Positions 35,289 to 46,492 of a stretch of 64,000 nt of DNA are shown here, piece by piece. The stretch covers positions 310,001 through 374,000 of the forward strand of contig NZ_JAENXS010000003.1 of the NCBI RefSeq assembly GCF_016612535.1. The letters run 5' to 3'. Each line of letters begins with the position of its first letter. Positions within the stretch are counted from its first letter, which is position 1. Origin of the DNA: Bradyrhizobium diazoefficiens (GTDB taxonomy: Bacteria; Pseudomonadota; Alphaproteobacteria; Rhizobiales; Xanthobacteraceae). The notes under the pieces are model-generated. The model worked only from the letters and a program-made list of their open reading frames with translations, was not told the DNA's origin and did no database searches. The translations under genes and the position numbers were made by a program.

Positions 35289-35304
35289 TGGCACGACGCT
35301 TGCT
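35289..35304 (+). promoter_or_regulatory. Sigma-54 (RpoN) -24/-12 promoter
   Basis: TGGCACGACGCTTGCT matches the RpoN consensus TGGCACG-N4-TTGCW at every fixed position. The -12 element lies 55 bases before the EF-hand gene start at 35359. No NifA-type upstream site (TGT-N10-ACA) is visible between it and the rpe start; a short inverted repeat CGGCA-N5-TGCCG at 35218-35232 could bind another enhancer protein. Confidence 0.65.
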
Positions 35305-35358
35305 GACTTCACTGCCGGAACATTGGCCGCGGCGTGCCGCATCGGTTGGAGTTGTGCA

Positions 35359-36174
35359 ATGTTGTTTGCCCTAGGTGCCGTCTCAAGCGCGCTCGATGCG
35401 ATTCAATCACTGACGAGCTCGAAATCCTCGTCGTCGACGTCGCAAGGCGCGACGACCAATCCGTTCGCGATCGACAGCGGCAGCAGCAGCACGACCGGCG
35501 GTGCGGCGTCGTCGGTCAATTCCGGCAATTGCGCGCAGATCGCGCCGGAGACGATGAGCGCGCTGATCGCAGCGCAGAGCCAATCGACAGACAGCACCAG
35601 CACCTCGACTTCGTCGACGTCGTCGAGTTCGACTTCCTCGACGTCGACGAGCCAGAACGGTGCGCTCAAGGATCTGTTTTCGCAGCTCGACGCCAATGGA
35701 GACGGCCAGATCAGCAAGTCCGAGTTCGAGAATGCGCTGGGTGCTGGCGGCACCAATCTGGCGCAGGCCGACGACGTGTTCTCCAAGCTCGATGGCGATT
35801 CCGACGGCAGCGTCAGCCTCGACGAGATATCGAAGGCGCTAAAGGGCAGCGGCCATCACGGCGGCCACCATCACGCCCAGGCTGCGAGCGGCTCCGGCGA
35901 CGCATCGGGCAGCGACTCGGATTCCTCGTCGTCAGCGTCCTCAAGTGGTGGATCGACCTCGACCACGACGACCGGCGCCGACGGCTCGAGCACCACCACC
36001 GTCACCTATGCCGACGGCTTCAAGATGACGACGACGGTGCCGGGCGCCTCCAACTCTTCGAATGGGTCGGGCACTGGCAATTCGCCCTATGACTGGTTTG
36101 CGCAGATGATGCAGAGTCAAGGACAGGGATCATCGGCCATCGCGGGCTCTTCCTCGATGTCGATAAGCGTATAA
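35359..36174 (+). CDS. Ser/Thr-rich EF-hand calcium-binding protein
   Basis: A 271-residue protein with an EF-hand pair near its centre: DANGDGQISKSEFE and DGDSDGSVSLDEI, both with full calcium-ligand spacing. Flanking regions are low-complexity Ser/Thr/Gly (runs such as STSTSSTSSSSTSS), with a His cluster HHGGHHHAQ. The N-terminus MLFALGAVSSALDAIQSL is hydrophobic but not a classical cleavable signal peptide. Rhizobial relatives such as calsymin are exported calcium binders, so export is possible. The start at 35359 is chosen over the longer frame at 35323. It lies behind a sigma-54 site, unusual for this family. Confidence 0.82.
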   Translation: MLFALGAVSSALDAIQSLTSSKSSSSTSQGATTNPFAIDSGSSSTTGGAASSVNSGNCAQIAPETMSALIAAQSQSTDSTSTSTSSTSSSSTSSTSTSQNGALKDLFSQLDANGDGQISKSEFENALGAGGTNLAQADDVFSKLDGDSDGSVSLDEISKALKGSGHHGGHHHAQAASGSGDASGSDSDSSSSASSSGGSTSTTTTGADGSSTTTVTYADGFKMTTTVPGASNSSNGSGTGNSPYDWFAQMMQSQGQGSSAIAGSSSMSISV

Positions 36175-36190
36175 CGCGCCTTCTGAGACT

Positions 36191-37195
36191 CTAGCCAAAC
36201 CGATCCTTCCACGCCGGCTGCGCGCCGGGGAACGGAAGTGCGGTCGCGCTGTAGACGCCGCGGGCGATTGCGCGCGCGACCACGTTGGCGGCGATCGTGC
36301 CGAGCTCGGTGAGGCCGACGACGGGCTCGATCGGCTTCGCGCATGTCGCGGCGGCAAACAGCACATCGCCATCGGTCGGGGCATGCACCGGATAGAGCGC
36401 GCGGGCAAAGCCGGTGTGCGCGACCATCGCCAGCCGCTTGGCCTGGGGCTTGGTCAGCACGGCGTCTGTGACGACGACGCCGATCGTGGTGTTCTCGCGC
36501 TCGCTGGCGGCAGGCCCACCCTTGATGCGCATCTTGAGCATGTCCGGCGTGAACGCGGGTGGCAGGCCGCGCCCGCCGAACTCGCTGTTCTCTTCGAATG
36601 GCGCCGCCCAGAACCAGGGCCCGTCGCCGACGGTGGCGCTGCCGACCGCATTGACGGCGACGATCGCCGCGACTGTGATGCCGCTGCTCATGAGAGCGGA
36701 CGCCGAGCCGAGCCCGCCCTTGAATGTCGCGGTGGAGGCGCCGAAGCCGGCGCCGACGCTGCCGAGCGCAAACTCCGTCCTGGCGGAGACCGCCGCGGCG
36801 TAGCCGAGATCGCGATAGGGCGCGAAGCGGCCCCATGCCTTGTCGCCGCCGTTGAGCAGATCGAACAGGATCGCGCCCGGCACGAGAGGGATCACGGCCT
36901 CGCGGACCCGGAGGCCGCGGCCTTGTTCGGCAAGCCATGCCTGGATGCCGCCTCCGGCCTCGATTCCAAAGGCGGAGCCGCCGGACAGCGCGATCGCGTC
37001 CACCCGTTCCTGCATGCTGGCAAGATCGAGCAACGACCCCTCGCGCGTGCCGGGTCCGCCGCCGCGGACGTCGATCGCTGCCACCGCCGGCTGGTCGAAC
37101 ATGATCGCCGTGACGCCGGAGGCGACTTTCGCATCCTCGGCGTGACCGACGCGGACGCCGGCGATATCGGTGAGAAGGTTTTTCAAGGGCGGCAC
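36191..37195 (-). CDS. P1 family peptidase (DmpA / L-aminopeptidase D-esterase type)
   Basis: A 334-residue Ntn-type autoproteolytic hydrolase. The family opening NLLTDIAGVRVGHAED, the DVRGGGPGTRE loop and the LSGGSAFGIEAG motif are present. The expected self-cleavage site precedes the nucleophile in ERENTTIGVVVTDA (Thr236 or Thr237). Mature enzymes consist of alpha and beta chains and release N-terminal residues, some from beta-peptides. No signal peptide is seen. It is convergent with the EF-hand gene, 16 bases apart. Confidence 0.87.
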   Translation of the reverse strand: MPPLKNLLTDIAGVRVGHAEDAKVASGVTAIMFDQPAVAAIDVRGGGPGTREGSLLDLASMQERVDAIALSGGSAFGIEAGGGIQAWLAEQGRGLRVREAVIPLVPGAILFDLLNGGDKAWGRFAPYRDLGYAAAVSARTEFALGSVGAGFGASTATFKGGLGSASALMSSGITVAAIVAVNAVGSATVGDGPWFWAAPFEENSEFGGRGLPPAFTPDMLKMRIKGGPAASERENTTIGVVVTDAVLTKPQAKRLAMVAHTGFARALYPVHAPTDGDVLFAAATCAKPIEPVVGLTELGTIAANVVARAIARGVYSATALPFPGAQPAWKDRFG

Positions 37196-37241
37196 TCCAT
37201 GCGCGGCATGGCCTCAGCGATAGCGCACGCGAGCGGCCCGC

Positions 37242-40046
37242 TCAACTCGCCAGCGCCATCCTGAGCATCTTGGCAAGCTCGGACTTTCGATACGGCTTTG
37301 CCAGCAGCAGCACGCCGGAATCGAGTCGCCCATGATGAACAATGGCGTTTTCGGTGTAGCCTGAGGTGAACAGCGTCTTCAGGTCGGGGCGTCGCCGGGC
37401 CGCCTCATCGGCCAGCTGCCGGCCGTTCATGTTGCCGGGCATGATGACGTCGGTGAAGAGCAGGTCGATGTCCCCGTCGGTGTCGATGATGGTGAGGGCT
37501 TCGGCGGCGTTGGCCGCCTCGAGCGCGGCATAGCCGAGGCTCTTGATCTGAGTCACGACATACTGCCGGACCAGCGCGTCGTCCTCGACGATCAGGATCT
37601 TCTCGTCGCCGCCGGCGATCGGCACGTTCTGGAGCGCCTCGTACTCGGTCTCCTGCACGCCGCTCGAACGTGGCAGGTAAATCTTCACGCTCGTGCCGTG
37701 GCCTTCCTCGCTGTAGATCTTGATGTGCCCGCCGGACTGCTTGACGAAGCCGAACACCATGCTCAAGCCCAGCCCCGTGCCCTTGCCGACCTCTTTGGTG
37801 GTGAAGAAGGGATCGAACACCCGCTCGATCAGGGCTGCCGGAATGCCGGTGCCGGTGTCGCTGACCGCGATCATCACGTAATTGCCGGCAACGACGTCGG
37901 GATTCATACTGGCATAGCCGTCGTCGAGGAAGATGTTGCGGGTCTCCAGCACCAGGGTGCCGCCGTCGGGCATGGCATCGCGCGCATTGAGCGCGAGATT
38001 GAGGATCGCAGTCGAAAGCTGGCTCGGGTCGATCAGCGCCGGCCAGGCGTCTTCGGTGAGCTGCGGCATGATCGTGATCTGCTCGCCAAGCGTCGGATGC
38101 AAGAGCTTGGCGGCCTCCAGCACCAGGGCATTGACGTCGATCTCGCGCGGCTGGAGCGGCTGCTTGCGGGCGAAGGCGAGCAGGTGCTTGGTCAGCTGCG
38201 CGCCGCGCTCGGCTGCATCGTCGATCAGCTTGGTGATGGCGGCGAGATCGGGCCGGTCGGCGACCGCGTCGGCGAGAATGCCGATCGTGCCGGTGATGAC
38301 GGTAAGCACGTTGTTAAAATCGTGGGCGACGCCGCCGGTCAATTGGCCGATGGAATCCATCTTCTGGACCTGCCGGAGCTGGGCCTCCGCGGCCTGCTTG
38401 TCGGTGAGGTCGCGGCCGATGAAGAAATGGCGCTTCACCGGCTCGGACCAGCTGCCCATCCAGTTCAGCGTGACCTCGTGACCGTCGTAATGATAATAGC
38501 GCGCCTCGAAGCTACGCTTGATATGACCGCGGCGCGCCGCGCGCATCTCCTCGCGCGTCCTGTCAAGGTCGTCGGTGTGGATGAACTCCGTCGCGCTGTG
38601 CCCGATCATATCTTCCGGGGCGTAGCCGAGGATGTCCTTCACGCTCGGGCTGACCTGGATGAACTTGCCATACCCGTCGGTGACCAGGATCAAATCCTGC
38701 GAGGTCTCGAAGATGCGCTGGCGTTCCTCGATCTCGCGACGTAACTTCTCGCGCGATTGCTTTTCCTCGGTGATGTCATGGGCGATCTTGGATGCGCCGA
38801 TGATTTGCCCGCTGTCCGATCGCAGCGGCGACACGTTCAGGACGACGTCGAGTTGACGGCCATTCTTGTGGATGCGCACCGTTTCGTGCTGGGCGATCGA
38901 CTCGTTGCCGCTGATGCGATTCAGAATACCCCTGGCATCGGCCCTCTGGTCCTCCGGCACCACGAGGTCGATCGACCGGCCGACGGCCTCGGCGGCAGAA
39001 TAGCCGAACAGGTGTTCGGCAGCATTGTTCCAGCCGGTGATGATGCCGTCGAGCGACTCGGTGATGATCGCATCGTTGGAGGACTCGACGACGGCGCCGT
39101 ACAGCGCGAGACGTTTCGAGTAGAAGTCGCGATCCGAGGCCGACTGTTCGCGCAGTTGGCCGACGAGACCGACGGTGTGGGCCTGAAGGCGGACATTCTC
39201 GATCAGGAGCACGGCGAGCACGAAGCTCGCGGCGCCGAGGCCGTAGAGACGGCCGGCATAGAAGCCGAGATCGTAGCGGGAGACATTGACGATTGCCGAC
39301 AGCGCGATGTCGAACAGCCAGGCGCACATCGTGACCATCAGCCAGACGTCGATCACCGTATGCGGCTTGCGGAACCACAGCGTGATCAGCGCCGCGAAGC
39401 TCAAGGACCAGACGAACGACACAACGCCGATCATGGTGGTGGTGTAGCGGCCGTCCCTGAGCAGGACCGGCAGCAGATCGTGCTGCGCCGTGACAATCCA
39501 GGCGATGACGGTCATCGCCACCACCACGCCGAGGACGGCGAGCGCGATCGGACGCTCGGTCGATCCCTCGACCTTGGCGCCGCCATTGCCGTCCTTCAAC
39601 CACCCATAGGCCAGCACGAACAGGGGGAACCCGCCGTGCCAGACCATGTAGAGCCAGACAGTGGTCTGGGGCCCGGCGCCCAGCGAGCCGGCCGGTGCGA
39701 ACAGCCCCGGAAAGGTGAGGGCGTGGGTTACCGCCGAAGCCGCCGTGAACAAATATCCGGTCGACAACAGCAGCAGCGCGCGGCTGCGCAGGACGGCGAA
39801 TTGCGACAGCAGCAGAACCGCGGTGATGATGTCGCTGACGGCTAGCGCCGATTGGTAGCTGGCCACGAAAGCCGGCACCTGCATCAGCGGCGTTGCCGCG
39901 AACGGGACAGCCAGCGCAAACAGGATCGCGGAGATCCCGACGATCGCCAATGCTGCAGTGCGATCGCTCTGCATGGCCGGCAAGGTCGAAAGGAATGTGC
40001 TTCGGTCGTTCTTTGCGTGCACGTTGACCTCTCGCTGGGTCGTCAT
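37242..40046 (-). CDS. Hybrid sensor histidine kinase: membrane sensor, PAS, kinase and receiver
   Basis: A protein of about 934 residues. An N-terminal block of seven or more helices (about residues 25-290) resembles MASE-type integral sensory domains. Two PAS domains follow (AVVESSNDAIITESLDGII... and ...ETSQDLILVTDGYGKFIQVS). The kinase core has SIGQLTGGVAHDFNNVLTVI with the phosphoacceptor His, then an ATPase domain with LNARDAMPDGG and GTGLGLSMVFGF. The C-terminal receiver has LIVEDDALVRQ and the Asp in LLFTDVIMPG. Start 40046 is uncertain; ATGs at 40106 and 40148 are alternatives. A CheY-like gene lies divergently next to it. Confidence 0.87.
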   Translation of the reverse strand: MTTQREVNVHAKNDRSTFLSTLPAMQSDRTAALAIVGISAILFALAVPFAATPLMQVPAFVASYQSALAVSDIITAVLLLSQFAVLRSRALLLLSTGYLFTAASAVTHALTFPGLFAPAGSLGAGPQTTVWLYMVWHGGFPLFVLAYGWLKDGNGGAKVEGSTERPIALAVLGVVVAMTVIAWIVTAQHDLLPVLLRDGRYTTTMIGVVSFVWSLSFAALITLWFRKPHTVIDVWLMVTMCAWLFDIALSAIVNVSRYDLGFYAGRLYGLGAASFVLAVLLIENVRLQAHTVGLVGQLREQSASDRDFYSKRLALYGAVVESSNDAIITESLDGIITGWNNAAEHLFGYSAAEAVGRSIDLVVPEDQRADARGILNRISGNESIAQHETVRIHKNGRQLDVVLNVSPLRSDSGQIIGASKIAHDITEEKQSREKLRREIEERQRIFETSQDLILVTDGYGKFIQVSPSVKDILGYAPEDMIGHSATEFIHTDDLDRTREEMRAARRGHIKRSFEARYYHYDGHEVTLNWMGSWSEPVKRHFFIGRDLTDKQAAEAQLRQVQKMDSIGQLTGGVAHDFNNVLTVITGTIGILADAVADRPDLAAITKLIDDAAERGAQLTKHLLAFARKQPLQPREIDVNALVLEAAKLLHPTLGEQITIMPQLTEDAWPALIDPSQLSTAILNLALNARDAMPDGGTLVLETRNIFLDDGYASMNPDVVAGNYVMIAVSDTGTGIPAALIERVFDPFFTTKEVGKGTGLGLSMVFGFVKQSGGHIKIYSEEGHGTSVKIYLPRSSGVQETEYEALQNVPIAGGDEKILIVEDDALVRQYVVTQIKSLGYAALEAANAAEALTIIDTDGDIDLLFTDVIMPGNMNGRQLADEAARRRPDLKTLFTSGYTENAIVHHGRLDSGVLLLAKPYRKSELAKMLRMALAS

Positions 40047-40300
40047 GGGGCTAGTCCACGTGACTTCGTTGGCCGGCTGCCTTGGGTGTTTTGCCTTGGC
40101 CTCCATGGTAGCCGGCTCCGGGCGCGCGTCCCGAGGGGGCGCGCCCACGACTCAACCGAGGGTTACAGCTTACTTAACTTCGATAGGTACGCGGAATAGG
40201 GAATCGGTAAGGTTGGCTTTACTTGACGGACCCATACTGCCTTGGCGCACGGCGCCGTTGAATTGAACCAATTAATGATACGAATCCGGGAGTTGTTCCC
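40047..40300. other. Intergenic region between hybrid kinase and CheY-like gene
   Basis: A 254-base divergent promoter region. TTGACG near 40223 is a weak -35 candidate for the rightward gene. No gene or repeat is seen. Confidence 0.5.
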
Positions 40301-40687
40301 ATGCCCCGTGTCCTTGTTGTCGACGACCAGAAGGACGTCCGCGCCATGGTCTCGATTGTCCTCCGGGTCAACCGTTATGACGTCGTTGAAGCCGAGAGCG
40401 GCGCGGCCGGCCTGAAAGCCTTCGGCGAGAGCGTTTTCGATGCGGCGATTGTCGACATTTTCCTGACCGACACCAGCGGTATCGAGGTCATGGCCGCTAT
40501 TCGCGAGCGCGTTCCCGGATTTCCGATCGTTGCGGTTTCCGGCATGACGGCGCTGGATTTCATCGGCGAGGCGCCTGGTCTGGACGGCGTCGTCTGCCTG
40601 CAAAAGCCGTTTCGGCCGAACGACCTGCTGCAGGCGCTCCGGAAGGCGCAGGAAGCGGCGGGCGGGGAACTTTCTGCAGCCGTCTGA
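40301..40687 (+). CDS. Single-domain response regulator (CheY-like)
   Basis: A 128-residue receiver. It has VLVVDDQKDVRAMV, the phosphoacceptor Asp in DAAIVDIFLTDTSGIEV, IVAVSGMTA and the lysine in CLQKPFRP. No output domain follows. It is divergent from the hybrid kinase at 37242, a layout suggesting that the kinase or its receiver exchanges phosphate with this protein. The hairpin at 40703-40726 separates it from livK. Confidence 0.88.
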   Translation: MPRVLVVDDQKDVRAMVSIVLRVNRYDVVEAESGAAGLKAFGESVFDAAIVDIFLTDTSGIEVMAAIRERVPGFPIVAVSGMTALDFIGEAPGLDGVVCLQKPFRPNDLLQALRKAQEAAGGELSAAV

Positions 40688-40700
40688 TCCTGCTGCAAAG

Positions 40701-40726
40701 AAAACGCCCCGGCGAACCGGGGCGTT
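40701..40726. terminator. Hairpin terminator between CheY-like gene and livK
   Basis: Perfect 10-bp stem AACGCCCCGG / CCGGGGCGTT with loop CGAA. On the minus strand it is followed by TTTTCTTTG, so it primarily ends the livK transcript; it can also block read-through from the response regulator. Confidence 0.8.
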
Positions 40727-40752
40727 GAGATGAATAGGTCAGGCGTCGTGTC

Positions 40753-41871
40753 TCAGGTGCCGTTGCCCTTGATCTCGGCGTATCCGCCCTTGGCGTCCCA
40801 TTTGTAGACGACGTAATCGAGCTGCTTGATGTCGCCCTTGGCGTCATACTCGATCGGGCCGATCACGGTGTCCCACTTGCCGGCCTTGAGGGCCGCCATC
40901 ACCTTCTTGGCGTCCATGGTGCCGGCCTTCTTCGCTGCTTGCGACCAGACCTGCATCGCCGCATAGGTGTAGAGCGTGTAGCCCTCGGGGTCGATGTTCT
41001 TGGCCTTGAAGGCCTCGACGATCTTCTTCGCGGTCGGCTTGTTGCGCGGATCCGGACCGAAGGTGAACAGCGTGCCTTCGCCGGCTGGACCGGTGATGGA
41101 GGCATACTCCTTGTCGGCGAGTGCGTCGCCGGCCATCAGGATCGTCTTGAGACCCTGGTCGCGCATCTGGCGCAGGATCAGGCCTGACTCCTGATGATAG
41201 CCGCCGACATAGACCAGATCGATGCTGTCCTTCTTCAGCCGCGAGACGATCGCGTTAAAGTCCTTGTCGCCCTTGTTGTAGGATTCGGAGAGCTTCACGG
41301 TGACGCCGGCCTTGACGAGGGCCTTCTTGGTCTCGTCGGCGAGACCCTTGCCGTAAGTGGTCTTGTCGTCGAGAATCGCGATGTTCTTGCCCTTGAAGTT
41401 CTTCGCGATGTACTGCGCCGCAACCAGGCCCTGCTGATCGTCACGGCCACAGACGCGCGCCACGTTCCAGAGTCCGCTATCGGTAAACTTCGGATTGGTC
41501 GAGGCGGGGGTGATCTGGAGCACGTTGCCGTCGGCATAGGCTTCCGAGGCCGGGATCGACGAGGACGAGCAATAGTGCCCAGCGACGAACGGAATCTTGG
41601 CGCCGGCGATCTTCTCGGCGACCGAACGCGCCTGCTTCGGATCGCAGGCATCGTCCTCGATGTCGAGGGCGAGCTTCTTGCCGTTGACGCCGCCGGCGGT
41701 GTTGATATCGGCCACCGCCATTTCAGCGCCGTTCTTCATCTGGCGGCCGAAGGCAGACTCGGTGCCGGTCATCGGGCCTGCGACGGCGATGGTGACATCC
41801 TGCGCGAATGCCGCGCTCGACAGCGCGATCGACGCTCCGAATGCCAGACCGATAAGCTTCAGTGATTTCAT
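40753..41871 (-). CDS. livK: Branched-chain amino acid ABC transporter substrate-binding protein
   Basis: A 372-residue periplasmic binding protein with a signal peptide ending at AAFAQ (about residue 24). The mature N-terminus DVTIAVAGPMTGTESAFGRQ and the two-lobed LivJ/LivK pattern (LALDIEDDACDPKQARSVAEK, AGHYCSSSSIPAS) are clear. It delivers leucine, isoleucine, valine or related amino acids to LivHMGF, whose genes lie at 43572-47410 on the same strand. The intervening 1.4-kb opposite-strand gene separates it from livF, so livK has its own promoter in the 313-base gap downstream of 41871. Confidence 0.9.
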   Translation of the reverse strand: MKSLKLIGLAFGASIALSSAAFAQDVTIAVAGPMTGTESAFGRQMKNGAEMAVADINTAGGVNGKKLALDIEDDACDPKQARSVAEKIAGAKIPFVAGHYCSSSSIPASEAYADGNVLQITPASTNPKFTDSGLWNVARVCGRDDQQGLVAAQYIAKNFKGKNIAILDDKTTYGKGLADETKKALVKAGVTVKLSESYNKGDKDFNAIVSRLKKDSIDLVYVGGYHQESGLILRQMRDQGLKTILMAGDALADKEYASITGPAGEGTLFTFGPDPRNKPTAKKIVEAFKAKNIDPEGYTLYTYAAMQVWSQAAKKAGTMDAKKVMAALKAGKWDTVIGPIEYDAKGDIKQLDYVVYKWDAKGGYAEIKGNGT

Positions 41872-42184
41872 GAGATACCTCGCGGGTGGTCGCCTGTGGA
41901 AGTTGCCGGGCTTGCCCGGTTCAAACCGCTCCTATTGTTGAATGAATTTTCGGAGAAGTCACCGGCAAAATACGGCCACTGGCGGAGATATCTCGCCACA
42001 TTCGGCCGCACACGGTCCGCTGCATGATCCTCGCCTGATTTTGCGGGCACGGTGCGGGCCCTGCCTGGACCAACGAGAGCGATTGCAGCAGCACGCGAAA
42101 TGTGATCAACTCAAGGGGATATCATTTATCTAATACAATCAGAAGACGTTGATCGAAGTGCACTCATTTTGATCGGAGAATTCC
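41872..42184. other. Divergent promoter region of livK and the CxxCH gene
   Basis: A 313-base intergenic stretch, AT-richer toward the right end. GATCAAC near 42102 and GTTGATC near 42146 form a distant inverted repeat. No coding sequence is supported. Confidence 0.5.
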
Positions 42185-43567
42185 ATGAAGAGTATTCTCC
42201 CGCTCGCAATTTTGGGCATCCTGATCGCGGCAGAGCCGCCTTCGCTCGCTCAGCAGGGACCGGATCCCGCCTTGCAGCGATTGAACGAATGCGTTGCCAC
42301 CCCGCGGGCAAAACCGTCGACGCAGGAAGACATCTTCAAATCCTTCAACCCTGCGATCTCGGACCCTGACCGCGTCTCATGGTGCCTGTTCCTCTACGTG
42401 AACTCGCCAAGCACGACGGCGGGGAACAACAATGCGCTGTTCGAGACCTGGGCCAGCGACGGCGAGACATTCAACCCAAACCCGCAATGGCCAACCACGC
42501 CCGCACCGAAGGTTCTGCGGCCGAACATTCTGTTGCAGATTCGCGAAGCCGATCGGGCGTTTCAGCTGGGCAAGCAGGGACGCGCCTTTCAGCCCTTCGT
42601 GCTGCCGCCGCCGCGACCGCTGAAGGAAGGCGACAATCTCGAGGAGACCCGCCGCAACAAGATCGACTTCGACTTCATCGTTTCGCACGATCTTCACAAG
42701 ATTTCGGGTCTGCAAAAGGCGTTCGAGACCTTCACGCGGGATCGCAAGCTTCTCGTCTTTCCCGCCGACGCGATCGAGGTCAAGGCGAACTGGTTTCCCG
42801 TGCAGGACCCGCAGGATCCAACCAAGAGCGGCATTCCCGGATATACGGGCAGTCCGGCCGACGCGGGCAAGTTCTATCATGTGAATACCGCGGGCGGTAA
42901 GCAGTACGCCCTCGTCTCCATGCACTTGATCTCGAAGATGGTGCCGAACTGGACGTGGGCGACCTTCGAGCACCAGAACAATCCGGGCCGCTGCGAATAT
43001 ATCGGCTGCCACGACAGCTTCGGTTCGGCGCACGCCATGGTCGCGCCCGATACGACGATCCCCGATCCCAAGGATCCGAGCTACCAGAATCCGGCGAACA
43101 ATCCGAAGCCGTATCCCGCGTGCACGCACACGCCGGCGCTCGCGAGCCTGTTCAAGGAGGCGCAGCTCGATCCGGCCTACCAGTTCTACTGCCTGAAGGG
43201 GTCGCAGACCGATTTCACCGACGCGACCGGCATGGCGATCCGGCTCGGCAATTCGATCACGGAAGAGACCTTCGACTTCCAGTCGTCATGCATGACCTGC
43301 CACTCCCGTGCGGCATTCGGCGCCGATGGTTCGGCGACCACGATCGCCGGCTTCGACAATACGACCGGCGCTCCACTCGGTCCCGTGCACGGCGAATGGT
43401 ACTGGTCGACCCAGATCGGCGGCCCCTGGGGACCGGCTGCACTGCCGATCGTCGCCGACAAGCAGATTCCGGCGGCGTTTTCCGCCGATTTCGTCTGGTC
43501 CATCCCATTCTGCGCGATCGACGACACCAGCAAGCCTGTTGCGAAGAGCCGCTGCGCCGCGAAGTAG
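42185..43567 (+). CDS. Secreted protein with one CxxCH heme-binding motif, uncharacterised
   Basis: A 460-residue protein with a signal peptide (MKSILPLAILGILIAA, cleavage near SLAQ). A single c-type heme attachment site, SCMTCHSRAAF, lies near residue 375. Seven other cysteines (for example GRCEYIGCHDSFG, PYPACTHTP, QFYCLKGSQ) may form disulfides. The remaining sequence lacks a recognisable fold; it does not look like a class I cytochrome, because it is long and the heme site is near the C-terminus. GATCGGAGAATTCC precedes the start. It is transcribed against the liv genes and ends five bases from livF. Confidence 0.75.
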   Translation: MKSILPLAILGILIAAEPPSLAQQGPDPALQRLNECVATPRAKPSTQEDIFKSFNPAISDPDRVSWCLFLYVNSPSTTAGNNNALFETWASDGETFNPNPQWPTTPAPKVLRPNILLQIREADRAFQLGKQGRAFQPFVLPPPRPLKEGDNLEETRRNKIDFDFIVSHDLHKISGLQKAFETFTRDRKLLVFPADAIEVKANWFPVQDPQDPTKSGIPGYTGSPADAGKFYHVNTAGGKQYALVSMHLISKMVPNWTWATFEHQNNPGRCEYIGCHDSFGSAHAMVAPDTTIPDPKDPSYQNPANNPKPYPACTHTPALASLFKEAQLDPAYQFYCLKGSQTDFTDATGMAIRLGNSITEETFDFQSSCMTCHSRAAFGADGSATTIAGFDNTTGAPLGPVHGEWYWSTQIGGPWGPAALPIVADKQIPAAFSADFVWSIPFCAIDDTSKPVAKSRCAAK

Positions 43568-43571
43568 ACCG

Positions 43572-44311
43572 CTAGCCGTGTCGGCCGCCTTCGAGATAAG
43601 CGGCGCGAATCTCGGGGCGCTGCAACAACTCGACGCCGGTGCCGGCGAGCGTGATCAGGCCATTGACCATGACGTAGCCGCGATGGGCGAGCTTGAGCGC
43701 ATGGTTGGCGTTCTGCTCGACGATCAGGACGGTCAGGCCGTCCTGCCGGTTCAGGGTGCGGATGGCATCAAAAATCTGGCGGGCGATCAGCGGCGCCAGC
43801 CCGAGCGAGGGTTCGTCGAGCAGGAGCAGGCGCGGCCGGCTCATCAGGGCGCGGCCGATCGCCAGCATCTGCTGCTCACCGCCGGACAGCGTGCCGCCGC
43901 GCTGGACGTAGCGTTCCTTCAGCCGCGGAAACAGCGTGAACACGCGCTCCAGCGTCGCTTCGCGCTCCGCATCGGTGCATTCGGTGGCATCCGCGCCCAT
44001 CTGGAGGTTTTCCGCCACGCTCATGCGCGGGAAGATGCGACGGCCTTCCGGCGACTGCGCGATGCGCAGATGGGCGATCTCGTGGGTCGGCACGTCGGTG
44101 ATGTCGCGGCCTTCGTAGAGAATCTGGCCGGCACGGGCGCGAGGCTTGCCGAAGATGGTCATCATCAGCGTCGACTTGCCGGCGCCGTTGGCGCCGATCA
44201 AGGCCACGATCTCCCCGGCATTGATTTCGACGTCGACGCCCTTCAGTGCCTCGATCTTGCCGTAGGCGGCGCGAAGGCTGCGGATCGCGAGCAGGGGAGT
44301 GGGGGCAGCCG

Positions 44312-44315
<4 letters not shown>
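43572..44315 (-). CDS. livF: Branched-chain amino acid ABC transporter ATPase LivF
   Basis: A 247-residue ABC ATPase. Walker A GANGAGKST, signature LSGGEQQMLAIGRAL, Walker B LLLLDEPSLGLAP and the switch His in VEQNANHAL are complete. LivF pairs with LivG to energise uptake through LivHM. It is the last gene of the livHMGF run and overlaps livG by four bases. Confidence 0.95.
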
Positions 44316-46479
<2,164 letters not shown>

Positions 46480-46492
46480 GCGGGGCGGTCCG

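Noticed and set aside
35334..36092. 252-codon second frame inside the EF-hand gene
   Set aside because: It is the +1/-1 product of the Ser/Thr-rich repetitive codons and has no family similarity; the EF-hand frame has two canonical calcium loops.
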